A stretch of 64,000 nucleotides of DNA from Amnibacterium sp. CER49 (GTDB lineage Bacteria; Actinomycetota; Actinomycetes; Actinomycetales; Microbacteriaceae), in the NCBI RefSeq assembly GCF_029846255.1, contig NZ_JARVWQ010000002.1:620001-684000 (forward strand), given 5' to 3'. The notes beneath the pieces were generated by a model. The model was not told the DNA's origin. It worked only from the letters and a program-made list of their open reading frames with translations, and searched no databases. Positions 24,792 through 32,452 of this stretch are shown here, piece after piece. The first letter of the stretch is position 1. Every line of letters begins with the position of its first letter. Position numbers and translations under genes: made by a program.

Positions 24792-25750
24792 CGGGTCGCC
24801 TCCCCTCGGGCGGCGCGCTCGGCCTCGGCGAGCACGGTGTCGATGTAGTGCTTGGCGACGGCCGTGGCCTCGGCGTAGCTGCCGCCGCCCAGCTCGGCCT
24901 TGTCGTGCTCGACCGTGAGCCAGCCGTCGTACCCGGAGGCGACGATCTCGCGCATCAGCGCCGGGAAGTCGACGAGCCCGCCCTCGGTGCCCATCTCGTA
25001 GAACCACCGCTGCGTGTACGGGGCCTGCAGCTCGGGGTCCGGCGGCGTGCGGTACTGCTCCTGCCGGTCCACGTCGTGCGTGTCCTTGAAGTGGAAGCCG
25101 GTCACCCGGTCCCTGACCTCGCGGAACAGCTGCACCGGGTCGACACCCGCGATCGTGTGCTGCGCCGTGTCGATGAACGCGAACACGAGCTCCGGGTCCG
25201 TGTACTCGAAGAAGGTCTCCAGCTGCTCCCGGGTGCGGATCGCGCCCCAGAACTCGAAGTGGCACGTCGTCCGGATGCCGTGCTGCAGCGTCATCCGGCC
25301 GACGCGGTTCCAGAGGTCGGCGACGACCTTGATCGTCTCGTCGGTGACCGGCTCGGTCTGCCAGTGGGTCGAGGTCGGCATGACGATGAAGTTCTCGACC
25401 GAGAGCCCCTCGATCATCCGCATGATGCTCTCGCTGTCCGCGACGATGCGGTCGTGGGTCTCCCGCACGTGCGGAGCGGCCCAGCGGGTGGCCGAGGGAT
25501 AGGCGGAGAAGATCCCGGTGATCTTCTCGAACCCGTTGTCCTGCAGGTGCTCCTCGAACCGCTTCACCGAGCCGTACATGCCGGCGTAGACGGGCAGGTA
25601 GAAGAAGAAGGTGTCGAAGCCGGTGAAGCCGAGGGACGACAGCTGCTTGATGTACCGGTCCATGTAGGCCCGGTTGAACGACGGCGGCTGCGGCCCCTGG
25701 GGCGTCTCCGTCACCCAGTGGTCCATGTAGGACCACTTCCGCCAGGTCAT
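24788..25750 (-). CDS. Sugar isomerase/epimerase-like TIM barrel
   Basis: A 320-residue paralogue of the gene at 23817, with RTTCHFEFWGAI (Glu), FAFIDTAQHTIAG (Asp), TGFHFKDTHDVD (His) and WLTVEHDKAE (Glu). The insert between strands reads RWFYEMGTEGGLVDFPAL, nearly the same as in its neighbour. Its aromatic-rich N-terminus (MTWRKWSYMDHWV) differs. The start overlaps the stop of a 31-codon frame that has its own ribosome site. Function probably in keto-sugar processing, inferred from the operon. Confidence 0.75.
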   Translation of the reverse strand: MTWRKWSYMDHWVTETPQGPQPPSFNRAYMDRYIKQLSSLGFTGFDTFFFYLPVYAGMYGSVKRFEEHLQDNGFEKITGIFSAYPSATRWAAPHVRETHDRIVADSESIMRMIEGLSVENFIVMPTSTHWQTEPVTDETIKVVADLWNRVGRMTLQHGIRTTCHFEFWGAIRTREQLETFFEYTDPELVFAFIDTAQHTIAGVDPVQLFREVRDRVTGFHFKDTHDVDRQEQYRTPPDPELQAPYTQRWFYEMGTEGGLVDFPALMREIVASGYDGWLTVEHDKAELGGGSYAEATAVAKHYIDTVLAEAERAARGEATR

Positions 25751-25842
25751 GCCCGCTCGCTCGAGCAGGCGGCGTCGAGCCCGGCGGCGGACGGGGGAAG
25801 GACGGCCCGCCGGCCGGGGACGAGGGGGATCGGAGGCGCCAT
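25747..25842 (-). CDS. Small open reading frame, 31 codons
   Basis: ATG at 25842 is preceded by AAAGG (8 bases upstream) and the frame ends in TGA overlapping the next ATG (ATGA). The product is Pro/Ala-rich with no recognisable motif (starts MAPPIPLVPGRR). It may be a leader that couples translation of the isomerase gene, or simply spacer. Weakly supported as a real protein. Confidence 0.3.
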   Translation of the reverse strand: MAPPIPLVPGRRAVLPPSAAGLDAACSSERA

Positions 25843-25874
25843 GGTGCTGCCTTTCGAGCGTGCGGCGGACGGGT

Positions 25875-26765
25875 TCAGAGGGTCGCGCTGAGGGAGCGGA
25901 GCAGCGCGTGCTGGCGGCGGAGCTGGTCGGCGGCCCGGCCGGTGGCGTAGTCGCCCTCGTACTCGCTCGAGAGGTAGCCCCGCCACTCGCGACGGTGCAG
26001 CACCTCGAGGAACTCGGCCCACGGGATGTAGTGGTCCTGCAGGTCGTCATCGACGCAATAGAACTTCGCCTGCACGTGCACCACCTTGTCGAGCACGTCC
26101 TCGAGGTCCGAGACCGGCACGACCGGCGTGATCGGGGGCCGGCCACCGCCGTTCCCCATCCGCATCGGGGTGCCCCCGCGGCGGCCGTGCATCGACTTCT
26201 GGAACACGCCCGTGTCCATGAGGAGCCCGAAGTGCTCGGTGCCGGTGCGGTCGATGAAGGCGAGGTAGTCGTCGACGACCTTCGACCGGATCACGCTCGG
26301 CCAGTGGATCTCGGGGCAGATGACGACGTCCTTCTCGGCGGCGAGCTCGAGCACGCGCTCGGTCGCGGTCTCCCAGACGGGATGGGGCTCGAGGTCGGCG
26401 GTGACGACGCCGAGCTTCGGGCGCAGGTACCGGAAGCCGAGCGTGGCGGCGAGCCGGAGGTCGAGCTCGAGCTGCTCCACCGCCTCGTCCTCCGTGATGT
26501 CGCGGCCGGGGAAGCGGCGGGTGTCGATCCACGAGCCGTAGCAGGTGGGCGTGAGCCCGAGCCGCTCGTTGCGGGCGAACCAGGCGTCGACCCAGGCTGC
26601 GGGCGGGTTCGGGTAGTCCTCGACGTGCGCCTCGCCGAGGATCTCGAGGCCCGTCGCGCCGAGGTCGGCGACGTCCTCGATGACGTCGTCGAGGGTCTTC
26701 GTCACGCCGAACTCGCCGGTGTAGCTGTAGAGGGAGACGCCGTACTCCCACGCGGGTGCGCTCAT
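25875..26765 (-). CDS. C-glycoside deglycosidase alpha-subunit-like TIM barrel (alpha-5)
   Basis: A 296-residue alpha-type barrel, shorter than alpha-1 and alpha-2. It retains VICPEIHWPSV (Glu and His), FGLLMDTGVF (Asp), VVHVQAKFYCVDDD and LSSEYEGDYA (Glu). In the third motif the second His is Gln, a ligand also seen in Hyi enzymes, so metal binding is still plausible. A glycine/arginine-rich loop (GRRGGTPMRMGNGGGRPP) near residue 200 is unusual. Its ATG overlaps the stop of beta-5, making a coupled pair. Confidence 0.78.
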   Translation of the reverse strand: MSAPAWEYGVSLYSYTGEFGVTKTLDDVIEDVADLGATGLEILGEAHVEDYPNPPAAWVDAWFARNERLGLTPTCYGSWIDTRRFPGRDITEDEAVEQLELDLRLAATLGFRYLRPKLGVVTADLEPHPVWETATERVLELAAEKDVVICPEIHWPSVIRSKVVDDYLAFIDRTGTEHFGLLMDTGVFQKSMHGRRGGTPMRMGNGGGRPPITPVVPVSDLEDVLDKVVHVQAKFYCVDDDLQDHYIPWAEFLEVLHRREWRGYLSSEYEGDYATGRAADQLRRQHALLRSLSATL

Positions 26766-27148
26766 CGGGTGATCACCAGCTTCCGCTGCTCGATCCAGAT
26801 CGAGGGCTGGAGCTCTTCGGGGATGTAGGACATGCGGATGCCGAGCTCGACGGTGACGTCGTGCTCGCCCACGGCGAGGGGCTCGTCGCGGGGCACGGAC
26901 AGCACCGCGGGCCGGTCGACGGGCCAGCGGAGGTCGCTCGGCTCGCGCAGGTCGGCGATCGTGAAGGAGCGGTCGCCGATCGTCCAGCGGACGGCGTCGG
27001 CCGGGAAGCCCTCACCGTCGACCTCGACGGTGGCGCCCTCGAGCAGGTTCGCCCAGAGGCCGCGGTAGTACGGCAGCCGCAGCCGCAGCTCGAAGCCGCC
27101 GTCGGTGTTCCGGAACCCTCCGGTCTGGATCATGGGTTCGTCGAGCAT
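26762..27148 (-). CDS. C-glycoside deglycosidase beta-subunit-like protein (beta-5)
   Basis: A 128-residue beta-type protein with LRLPYYRGLWANLLEGATVE (about 21-40), the P-Y-Y-R variant of the signature, and a C-terminal VELGIRMSYIPEELQPSIW. Start ATG 27148 overlaps the last base of the upstream hydrolase stop (TGATG). It pairs with alpha-5. It is the most divergent of the five beta proteins. Confidence 0.75.
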   Translation of the reverse strand: MLDEPMIQTGGFRNTDGGFELRLRLPYYRGLWANLLEGATVEVDGEGFPADAVRWTIGDRSFTIADLREPSDLRWPVDRPAVLSVPRDEPLAVGEHDVTVELGIRMSYIPEELQPSIWIEQRKLVITR

Positions 27149-28047
27149 CAGCCCTCCTCGGTGAGCGCCCGGACGAAGCGGGCGACGGTGCGCAGCGCGG
27201 CCTGATGGCCGGGGTGGTTCAGGTAGCCGTGATCGGCGTCGCGCTCCTGGGAGACGGCGACATCGACGCCCGCGACCGCGAGCTCGGCGGCGAAGGCCTC
27301 GGCGGACGCGCGGAGACGATCGCGACCCGCGTTCACGACGGTGGTCGGCGGCAGCCCGCTGACGTCGTGCCCGCCGGGGAACGCGTACGGCTCCGCGAGC
27401 AGCGCCGGGTCGCCGACGTAGTTCAGCTCGAGCACCCGCGGCGGCTCGGGCGGCGCCGAGCCGTCGGGCAGCGCGAGGGCACGGGCGAGATCCGGGCTGG
27501 GTGCCGGCAGCTCGGCGTGGAGCACCGGGTAGCAGAGCAGCAGCGCGGCGGGCACGACGGTGCCGCGGTCGCGCGCCCGGAGCGCGGCGCTCGCGGCGAG
27601 GTTGCCGCCGGCGCTCGCGCCGCCGATCGCCACCCGGGTACCGGTCGCGCCGAGGTCGGTCGCGTGCTCGATCGTCCAGTCGAGGGCGGCGAGCAGCTGC
27701 AGCGACGCGACCGGGTAGCGCACGCGCGGCCCCGATGCCGCGATCTCGGCCTCGATCCGTGCCCGGCTCGGCACGTTCGGACCGCGCTCCTCGTCCGGCA
27801 GCGCGAGCAGCAGGTCCGCGGGCGCGAGCGAGTAGCCGACCGAGACGACCGCGACGCCGCGGTCGGCGAGCAGCCGTGCGGTCTCGTCGGCCTCGGGCAT
27901 GTCGAGCGAGCCGCCGAGGAAGCCGCCGCCGTGGGCCCAGACGAGGGCAGCGCCGGTCGGCGCGTCCGGCCGGTGGAGGCGGACGCGGAACGGATGCCCG
28001 GCGGCCTCGAGCACGACCTCCTCGGTCGCCGGAGCGACCGTGCTCAC
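27148..28047 (-). CDS. Alpha/beta hydrolase, HSL/arylesterase type
   Basis: A 299-residue esterase-like hydrolase. HGGGFLGGS (about 40-48) is the oxyanion-hole HGGG motif, GGASAGG (about 145-151) the nucleophile elbow of the hormone-sensitive-lipase family, and DADHGYLNHPG near the end carries the catalytic His. GTG at 28047 overlaps the stop of the GMC gene. It may remove acyl groups from glycosides before oxidation or cleave an ester-linked aglycone; the substrate is inferred only. Confidence 0.85.
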   Translation of the reverse strand: MSTVAPATEEVVLEAAGHPFRVRLHRPDAPTGAALVWAHGGGFLGGSLDMPEADETARLLADRGVAVVSVGYSLAPADLLLALPDEERGPNVPSRARIEAEIAASGPRVRYPVASLQLLAALDWTIEHATDLGATGTRVAIGGASAGGNLAASAALRARDRGTVVPAALLLCYPVLHAELPAPSPDLARALALPDGSAPPEPPRVLELNYVGDPALLAEPYAFPGGHDVSGLPPTTVVNAGRDRLRASAEAFAAELAVAGVDVAVSQERDADHGYLNHPGHQAALRTVARFVRALTEEG

Positions 28048-29594
28048 GCGAGGACCTCGGTCCGCGCGCCGGCCGCGACGCGCTCGGCGATGTCGCGCGC
28101 CCCCCGGACGGCGAGCGCCACGGAGGTGAGCGTGGGGTTGCAGGCGATCGCCGTCGGGATGACGCAGTTGCCGGCGACGTAGAGGCCGTCGACGCCCCAG
28201 ACCCGCGAGTCCGGCCCGCACACCGAGGCGCCGTCGTCGGTCTCCCCCATGCGCGCCGTCCCCTGGTAGTGCAGGGAGGCGCCGGGCGAGAGCTCGAGGG
28301 GCGCGTCGCCGATGAACTCGCCGAGCACGGACGCCGCGCGGACGATCGCGACCTTCGCCGCCCCGATCGTCGCCCGGTCCTTCGGCGAGAGGACGTAGTG
28401 GATGCGCGGCTTCGGCATGCCCCACTCGTCGCGTTCGTCATCGCTGAACTCGATGCGGTCCTCGGGGCTCAGGTCCTTCGCGCAGAACCAGCCGAGGCCG
28501 ACGATGGTGCCGGGGCTCGGCTCGTCGTCGCCGACGAGCGGGATCGGCGACGCGTCGAGCTGCATCACCTGGCCGTGGAACGGCTCCGCGTCGGTGTAGG
28601 GCACCCACGAGACGCCACCCTCGCCGACGATCTCGGTGCGGCCGCGCGGATCCTCGTCCTCGACCGCCGAGGGCGCCACGTCGCGCAGCCGCACGGCGAA
28701 CACGATCTGGGGCTGGTCGTTCAGATAGCGGCCGAGCGCCTGCGGGCGCACCCCCGAGGCGAAGAGCACCTGGGGGGTGCGCAGGGCGTCCGCAGCGACG
28801 ACGACGAAGCGGGCGCGCACCTGGTGATCCGTGCCGTCGGTGCGGTCGGCGACGACGACACCCGTCGCGCGGCCGTCCTCGACGACGACGCGGCGCACGA
28901 GCGCCTCCGGGAACAGGGCGAAGTCGGGGTTCGCACGGGTGGCATCGCCGAAGACGACGTCGGAGCCGCTCCAGACGAGCGCGCCGTCGTCGCGGCGGTG
29001 CACGGCGAGCGGCATCGGCCGCACGGTGCGGTCGGCGGCGCGGCCGTGATCGAACTCGGCGCCGAGCCGGTCGCGCACCACGTCGGAGTACGGCGCACCC
29101 GCGAAGGGGTTCGCCGAGACGCCGAGCAGCCGGTCGGCCTCGTTCAGCAGCTCCTCGAAGTCGTGCAGGTACGCGACGCGCTCCGACTCCCCCGGCCGCG
29201 GGCAGGCGCCGGTCCAATGGGCGCCCATCCCCCCGACGTTCGTCGACATCGCGCCGGCCGGCAGGCCGTCCTCGCCCGGCAGCTGGTAGCCGTCCTGCAG
29301 CACCTGGGTGCCCGGCCGCACCACCCGCTTGCTCGGGTCGGCGTAGCCCTGGCCGGAGGCCGTGACGGTGTGCGGCCGCAGGCCCTCCGACCGTCGCTGC
29401 GCCTCGGCGCGGAGATGGTCGTCGGCGATGTTCTTCACGTGCAGGCCGGGCGGATCCGCGAGCTGCGGGCCGGCCTCGAAGAGGGCGATGCGGGTGCCGG
29501 GGCTGCGCTCGCTCAGCACGCGGGCGTACGCGGCACCGGTCGGGCCGCTGCCCACGATCGCCACGTCGACCTCGTCCGGGAACGGTCTCGTCAT
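28044..29594 (-). CDS. GMC-type FAD oxidoreductase, pyranose oxidase / CarA-like (second copy)
   Basis: A 516-residue paralogue of the GMC protein at 1261. AIVGSGPTGAAYA binds FAD, GGMGAHWTGACP includes the candidate FAD-linking His, and SLHYQGTARMG and CNPTLTSVALA hold the active-site His and Asn. First gene of a six-gene coupled unit with a hydrolase, beta-5, alpha-5 and two isomerase-like barrels, the clearest oxidise-then-eliminate operon in the window. ATG 29594 has a GGAGGACC leader. The candidate operator at 29645 lies upstream. Confidence 0.85.
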   Translation of the reverse strand: MTRPFPDEVDVAIVGSGPTGAAYARVLSERSPGTRIALFEAGPQLADPPGLHVKNIADDHLRAEAQRRSEGLRPHTVTASGQGYADPSKRVVRPGTQVLQDGYQLPGEDGLPAGAMSTNVGGMGAHWTGACPRPGESERVAYLHDFEELLNEADRLLGVSANPFAGAPYSDVVRDRLGAEFDHGRAADRTVRPMPLAVHRRDDGALVWSGSDVVFGDATRANPDFALFPEALVRRVVVEDGRATGVVVADRTDGTDHQVRARFVVVAADALRTPQVLFASGVRPQALGRYLNDQPQIVFAVRLRDVAPSAVEDEDPRGRTEIVGEGGVSWVPYTDAEPFHGQVMQLDASPIPLVGDDEPSPGTIVGLGWFCAKDLSPEDRIEFSDDERDEWGMPKPRIHYVLSPKDRATIGAAKVAIVRAASVLGEFIGDAPLELSPGASLHYQGTARMGETDDGASVCGPDSRVWGVDGLYVAGNCVIPTAIACNPTLTSVALAVRGARDIAERVAAGARTEVLA

Positions 29595-29644
29595 GCTGGT
29601 CCTCCGGGCTCGCGACGCTGCTGGTGGTGGGCGCTCCGATATTT

Positions 29645-29662
29645 GCATAAAATCGGCAGAAG
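29645..29662 (+). promoter_or_regulatory. Candidate ROK operator between GMC2 and the GH3 remnant
   Basis: GCATAAAATCGGCAGAAG; its reverse complement begins CTTCTGCCGAT, matching the first half of the copies at 4465 and 4521. It is the only AT-rich stretch of this divergent region. Confidence 0.4.
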
Positions 29663-29707
29663 TCCAACGACCAGACGAAGAAGTCCGGTCAGCGAGGGAG
29701 GAACGTC

Positions 29708-30141
29708 GTGTACACAGGTCGATCCCGAGGCCCTCCTCGCCCGGATGTCGTGGCGGGACAAGCTCGACCGTTCGGGCACGGCCGCTCGTACACCACGTTC
29801 GAGCTCGACGGCGCGTCGCTCGACCGCGCCGAGGTGCCGCTCGACGAGGTGCTCGCGGGCACGGGATCGTCGTGGAGACGATCGTGCGCAACACGGGCGA
29901 TCGCTAGGGGGACGACGTCGTGCTCGTCCGCGACCTCGTCGCCTCCCTCGCCCCGGCGGCGCAATGGCTGCGCGGCTTCCGCTGCGTGACGCTCGAACCG
30001 GGCGCCGCGACAACGCTCCGGTTCGACCTCGGCTTCTGGACGAACGACCCCGCCGGCCGCTTCGTCGTCGAGCCGGGCGACTTCACGATCACCGTCACCG
30101 ACGGCACGAGCGCGACGACGCTCCCGCTCCGACTCACCTGA
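29708..30141 (+). pseudogene. GH3 beta-glucosidase remnant (N-terminal tip joined to Fn3-like C-terminus)
   Basis: Translating all frames gives VDPEALLARMSWRDKLDR (29718-29771), like the N-terminal 'LLARMTLEEK' helix of GH3 enzymes. PFGHGRSYTTFEL follows immediately, the start of the GH3 Fn3-like C-terminal domain. Then, in shifted frames and across a TAG (29906-29908), come VRNTGDR, VRDLVASLAPAAQWLRGFR, TLEPGAATTLRFDL and FVVEPGDFTITV. The whole catalytic core of about 600 residues is missing and at least two frame changes are present, so it cannot encode a working enzyme. It is divergent from the GMC2 operon and shares its operator-like site, suggesting it was once co-regulated. Confidence 0.75.
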
Positions 30142-30166
30142 CGGCGCCGCGCCCCGCGCGGTGGTC

Positions 30167-30206
30167 GTGGCGTCGCGCGGTAGGCATGCATACCGCGCGA
30201 CGCCAC
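30167..30206. terminator. Perfect 16-bp hairpin, bidirectional terminator
   Basis: GTGGCGTCGCGCGGTA and TACCGCGCGACGCCAC pair perfectly around GGCATGCA. It lies between the convergent GH3 remnant and dioxygenase gene. A further TACCGCGCGACG copy follows at 30210. Confidence 0.65.
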
Positions 30207-30225
30207 GGCTACCGCGCGACGGCGC

Positions 30226-31245
30226 TCAGCCCCGGCCGTGCTGCGCGTACGGGTTGAGCAGCGCGTCCTTGATCTCGTCCGGCACGCCCTCCTCCGTCGC
30301 CGACGGGCCATCGGCGGGCGGGAACGACTCGGTCATCGACATCGGCATCGCGCTGTTGCGGTAGAAGTTGTTCGAGCCCTGCGACGGCTTCCAGGTGTTC
30401 GCCTGCCAGTCGGGCACGTAGTTGCGGTAGCCGCCGGTGTTCATCTCGATCCGGAGGCTCGACGGCTCGCGGAAGTAGAGGAAGTTCTGCTCGCCGATGC
30501 CGTGGATCGACGGGCCGTACTCCATCGGCGTGCCGTTCTCCATGAGCACGTCGGCGGCCTGCAGCAGGTCCTCGCGCTGGTCGACCCAGAACGCGTAGTG
30601 GTTCACGCGGCCGTCGCGCGTCGAGCCGTCGAGCACGACACCGAGGTCGTGCGACTTCTCGTTCGTGGTGAGCACCGAGAACACCGAGATCGGCGCCTCG
30701 TCGAGCACGGTCCGGGCCATGAAGCGGAAGCCGAGCACCTCGGTGTACCAGGCGACGAAGGCGTCGACGTCGCGCGCGGCGATCGTGACGTGGTCGAGCT
30801 GCCGCGGGGCGCCGAGGTGCCGGCTGCGGCGCGAGGGCCGGTCGGGGTAGATCGACGCGTCGTCGCCGGTCGCGTGAAAGTGCTCGACGTCCCAGTGCAG
30901 CGTCATCGAGTGGCCCTGCGGTCCGACGAAGCGGTAGGCACGCCCGATGCCCTGCCCCTCGAACCACTCGCCCTGCACGCCCTTCGCCTCGATCGCCTTC
31001 GCGGCCTCCTCGAGCGCCTCGGGGCTCGAGGTGCGCCAGGCCATCGTGTCGAGCGACGGCTCGGCGCCGGGCTTCACCACCACCGAGTAGCGGTAGTAGT
31101 CGCCCCAGCAGCGCAGATACACGTCGTCGCCGATGCGGTCGACGACGGTGAGGCCGACCTGCTTCTCGTAGAACTCGACCGAGGCCTCGACGTCCGGCGA
31201 GGTGATCGCCACGAAGGACAGGTGGGACAGCAGCTTGATCATCAT
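30226..31245 (-). CDS. Type I extradiol ring-cleavage dioxygenase (VOC superfamily)
   Basis: A 339-residue two-domain vicinal-oxygen-chelate protein like catechol 2,3-dioxygenases. The C-terminal domain carries the 2-His-1-Glu iron site: His in QLDHVTIAARD (about 178), His in VNHYAFWVDQ (about 247) and Glu in LRIEMNTGGYRNY (about 298). The N-terminal domain (LSHLSFVAITSPDVEASVEFYE) is the non-catalytic repeat. ATG 31245 follows GGAAGGATCG. It opens catechol-type rings between or beside hydroxyls. It is divergent from the FAH-cyclase-monooxygenase operon, so the ring substrate is probably made by the monooxygenase at 33470. Confidence 0.88.
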   Translation of the reverse strand: MMIKLLSHLSFVAITSPDVEASVEFYEKQVGLTVVDRIGDDVYLRCWGDYYRYSVVVKPGAEPSLDTMAWRTSSPEALEEAAKAIEAKGVQGEWFEGQGIGRAYRFVGPQGHSMTLHWDVEHFHATGDDASIYPDRPSRRSRHLGAPRQLDHVTIAARDVDAFVAWYTEVLGFRFMARTVLDEAPISVFSVLTTNEKSHDLGVVLDGSTRDGRVNHYAFWVDQREDLLQAADVLMENGTPMEYGPSIHGIGEQNFLYFREPSSLRIEMNTGGYRNYVPDWQANTWKPSQGSNNFYRNSAMPMSMTESFPPADGPSATEEGVPDEIKDALLNPYAQHGRG

Positions 31246-31332
31246 CGATCCTTCCGGATGGGTCGTCTTCGGGTCCGCGTCCAGGGTGCTGACCCGAGGA
31301 GCATCAGGGAAGACGGGATCGGCGATGCTCTC

Positions 31333-31349
31333 CATCACTTCCCGTGATG
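31333..31349. promoter_or_regulatory. Inverted repeat, candidate LysR-type site
   Basis: CATCAC-TTCCC-GTGATG in the 229-base divergent region between the dioxygenase and the FAH operon. Confidence 0.4.
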
Positions 31350-31367
31350 CTTCATCGTCCACGCACG

Positions 31368-31386
31368 GCATCAGCAGCACTGATGC
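31368..31386. promoter_or_regulatory. Second inverted repeat, candidate LysR-type site
   Basis: GCATCA-GCAGCAC-TGATGC, centred 36 bases from the first repeat and sharing the ATCA/TGAT arms. Confidence 0.4.
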
Positions 31387-31474
31387 TGGGCATAGGCGAC
31401 ACCGTCTGGCCTGATGCCGCTCCGCCGCACAGCATGGAGGCACCGCCAGTGCCGGCCCCCGACAAGGAGCGACG

Positions 31475-32452
31475 ATGCCCTTCGACCACGACGTGCTCCC
31501 GGCGTTCGCGATCGTCCGCTTCCGGCGCGCTCCCGGTGCGCCGCCCGAGCCGGGCGTGCTCGCGGACGGCCGCGTGCATCCGCTCGACCTGGCCGGGCTC
31601 GGCGCGGCATCGCTGAACGAGCTGTTCGAGCGGTGGGACGCCCTCGAGCAGCAGGTGCGGGCGACGCGGGCGCCGGACGGCGGCCTCGCCCTCGACGACG
31701 TCGTGCTCGCCGCGCCGGTCGAGCCCCGCCAGGTGCTGCAGACGGGCGCGAACTACCGCACCCACGTGATCGATCTCGACCTCGCCCACCGCCCGAAGGA
31801 CGACCCGCGCAGCGAGGAGCAGGCGCGCGCCGAGATCGCGAGGATCATGGACGACCGCGCGGCGCACGGAGAGCCCTACTTCTTCATCGGTCTGCCGCAG
31901 ACCGTCGTCGGCGAGGACCAGGAGCTGGTCCTGCCCGGCTACAGCGACCGGCACGACTGGGAGCTCGAGCTCGCCGCGATCATCGGGCGGGAGACGTTCC
32001 GCGTCTCCCGCGAGGACGCGCTCGAGCACGTCTGGGGCTGGACGATCGTCAACGACATCACGACCCGCGACCTCGTGTTCCGGCGCGACATGCCCGCCAT
32101 CGGCACCGACTGGTACCGCGGCAAGAACGCGCGGGGCTTCAACCCGACCGGTCCGTTCGCCGTGCCGCGCAGCGACGCCCCCGCCCCCGACTCGTTCGCG
32201 ATCCGGCTCGACCTGAACGGCGAGACGATGCAGGACGCGACGAGCGACGACCTGCTGTTCGATGTGCCCGCGCTCGTCTCGAGCGCCTCGCGGATCCTGC
32301 CGCTGCTGCCCGGCGACCTCCTCCTCACCGGCAGCCCCGCCGGCAACGGGCAGGCCCGAGGGGTCTTCCTGAAGCCGGGCGACCGGATGACCGGCTCGAT
32401 CACCGCGCTCGGCACCCAGCGCGTCACCTGCATCGCGGAGGAGGCCCGATGA
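31475..32452 (+). CDS. Fumarylacetoacetate-hydrolase-family protein
   Basis: A 325-residue FAH-fold protein. The metal site reads WELELAAIIG (Glu-x-Glu, about 168) and NDITTRDL (Asp, about 196); the C-terminal PGDLLLTGSPAGNG is the family's conserved loop. Members hydrolyse or decarboxylate/isomerise ring-fission products (acylpyruvases, HpaG-like). The ribosome site AAGGAG precedes the ATG. First gene of a five-gene aromatic operon whose genes overlap or nearly overlap. It probably acts on the product of the divergent dioxygenase. Confidence 0.88.
   Translation: MPFDHDVLPAFAIVRFRRAPGAPPEPGVLADGRVHPLDLAGLGAASLNELFERWDALEQQVRATRAPDGGLALDDVVLAAPVEPRQVLQTGANYRTHVIDLDLAHRPKDDPRSEEQARAEIARIMDDRAAHGEPYFFIGLPQTVVGEDQELVLPGYSDRHDWELELAAIIGRETFRVSREDALEHVWGWTIVNDITTRDLVFRRDMPAIGTDWYRGKNARGFNPTGPFAVPRSDAPAPDSFAIRLDLNGETMQDATSDDLLFDVPALVSSASRILPLLPGDLLLTGSPAGNGQARGVFLKPGDRMTGSITALGTQRVTCIAEEAR

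Noticed and set aside
30226-31443. Longer start for the extradiol dioxygenase
   Set aside because: The extension would run through the operator repeats; ATG 31245 has a good ribosome site and begins the family-typical sequence.
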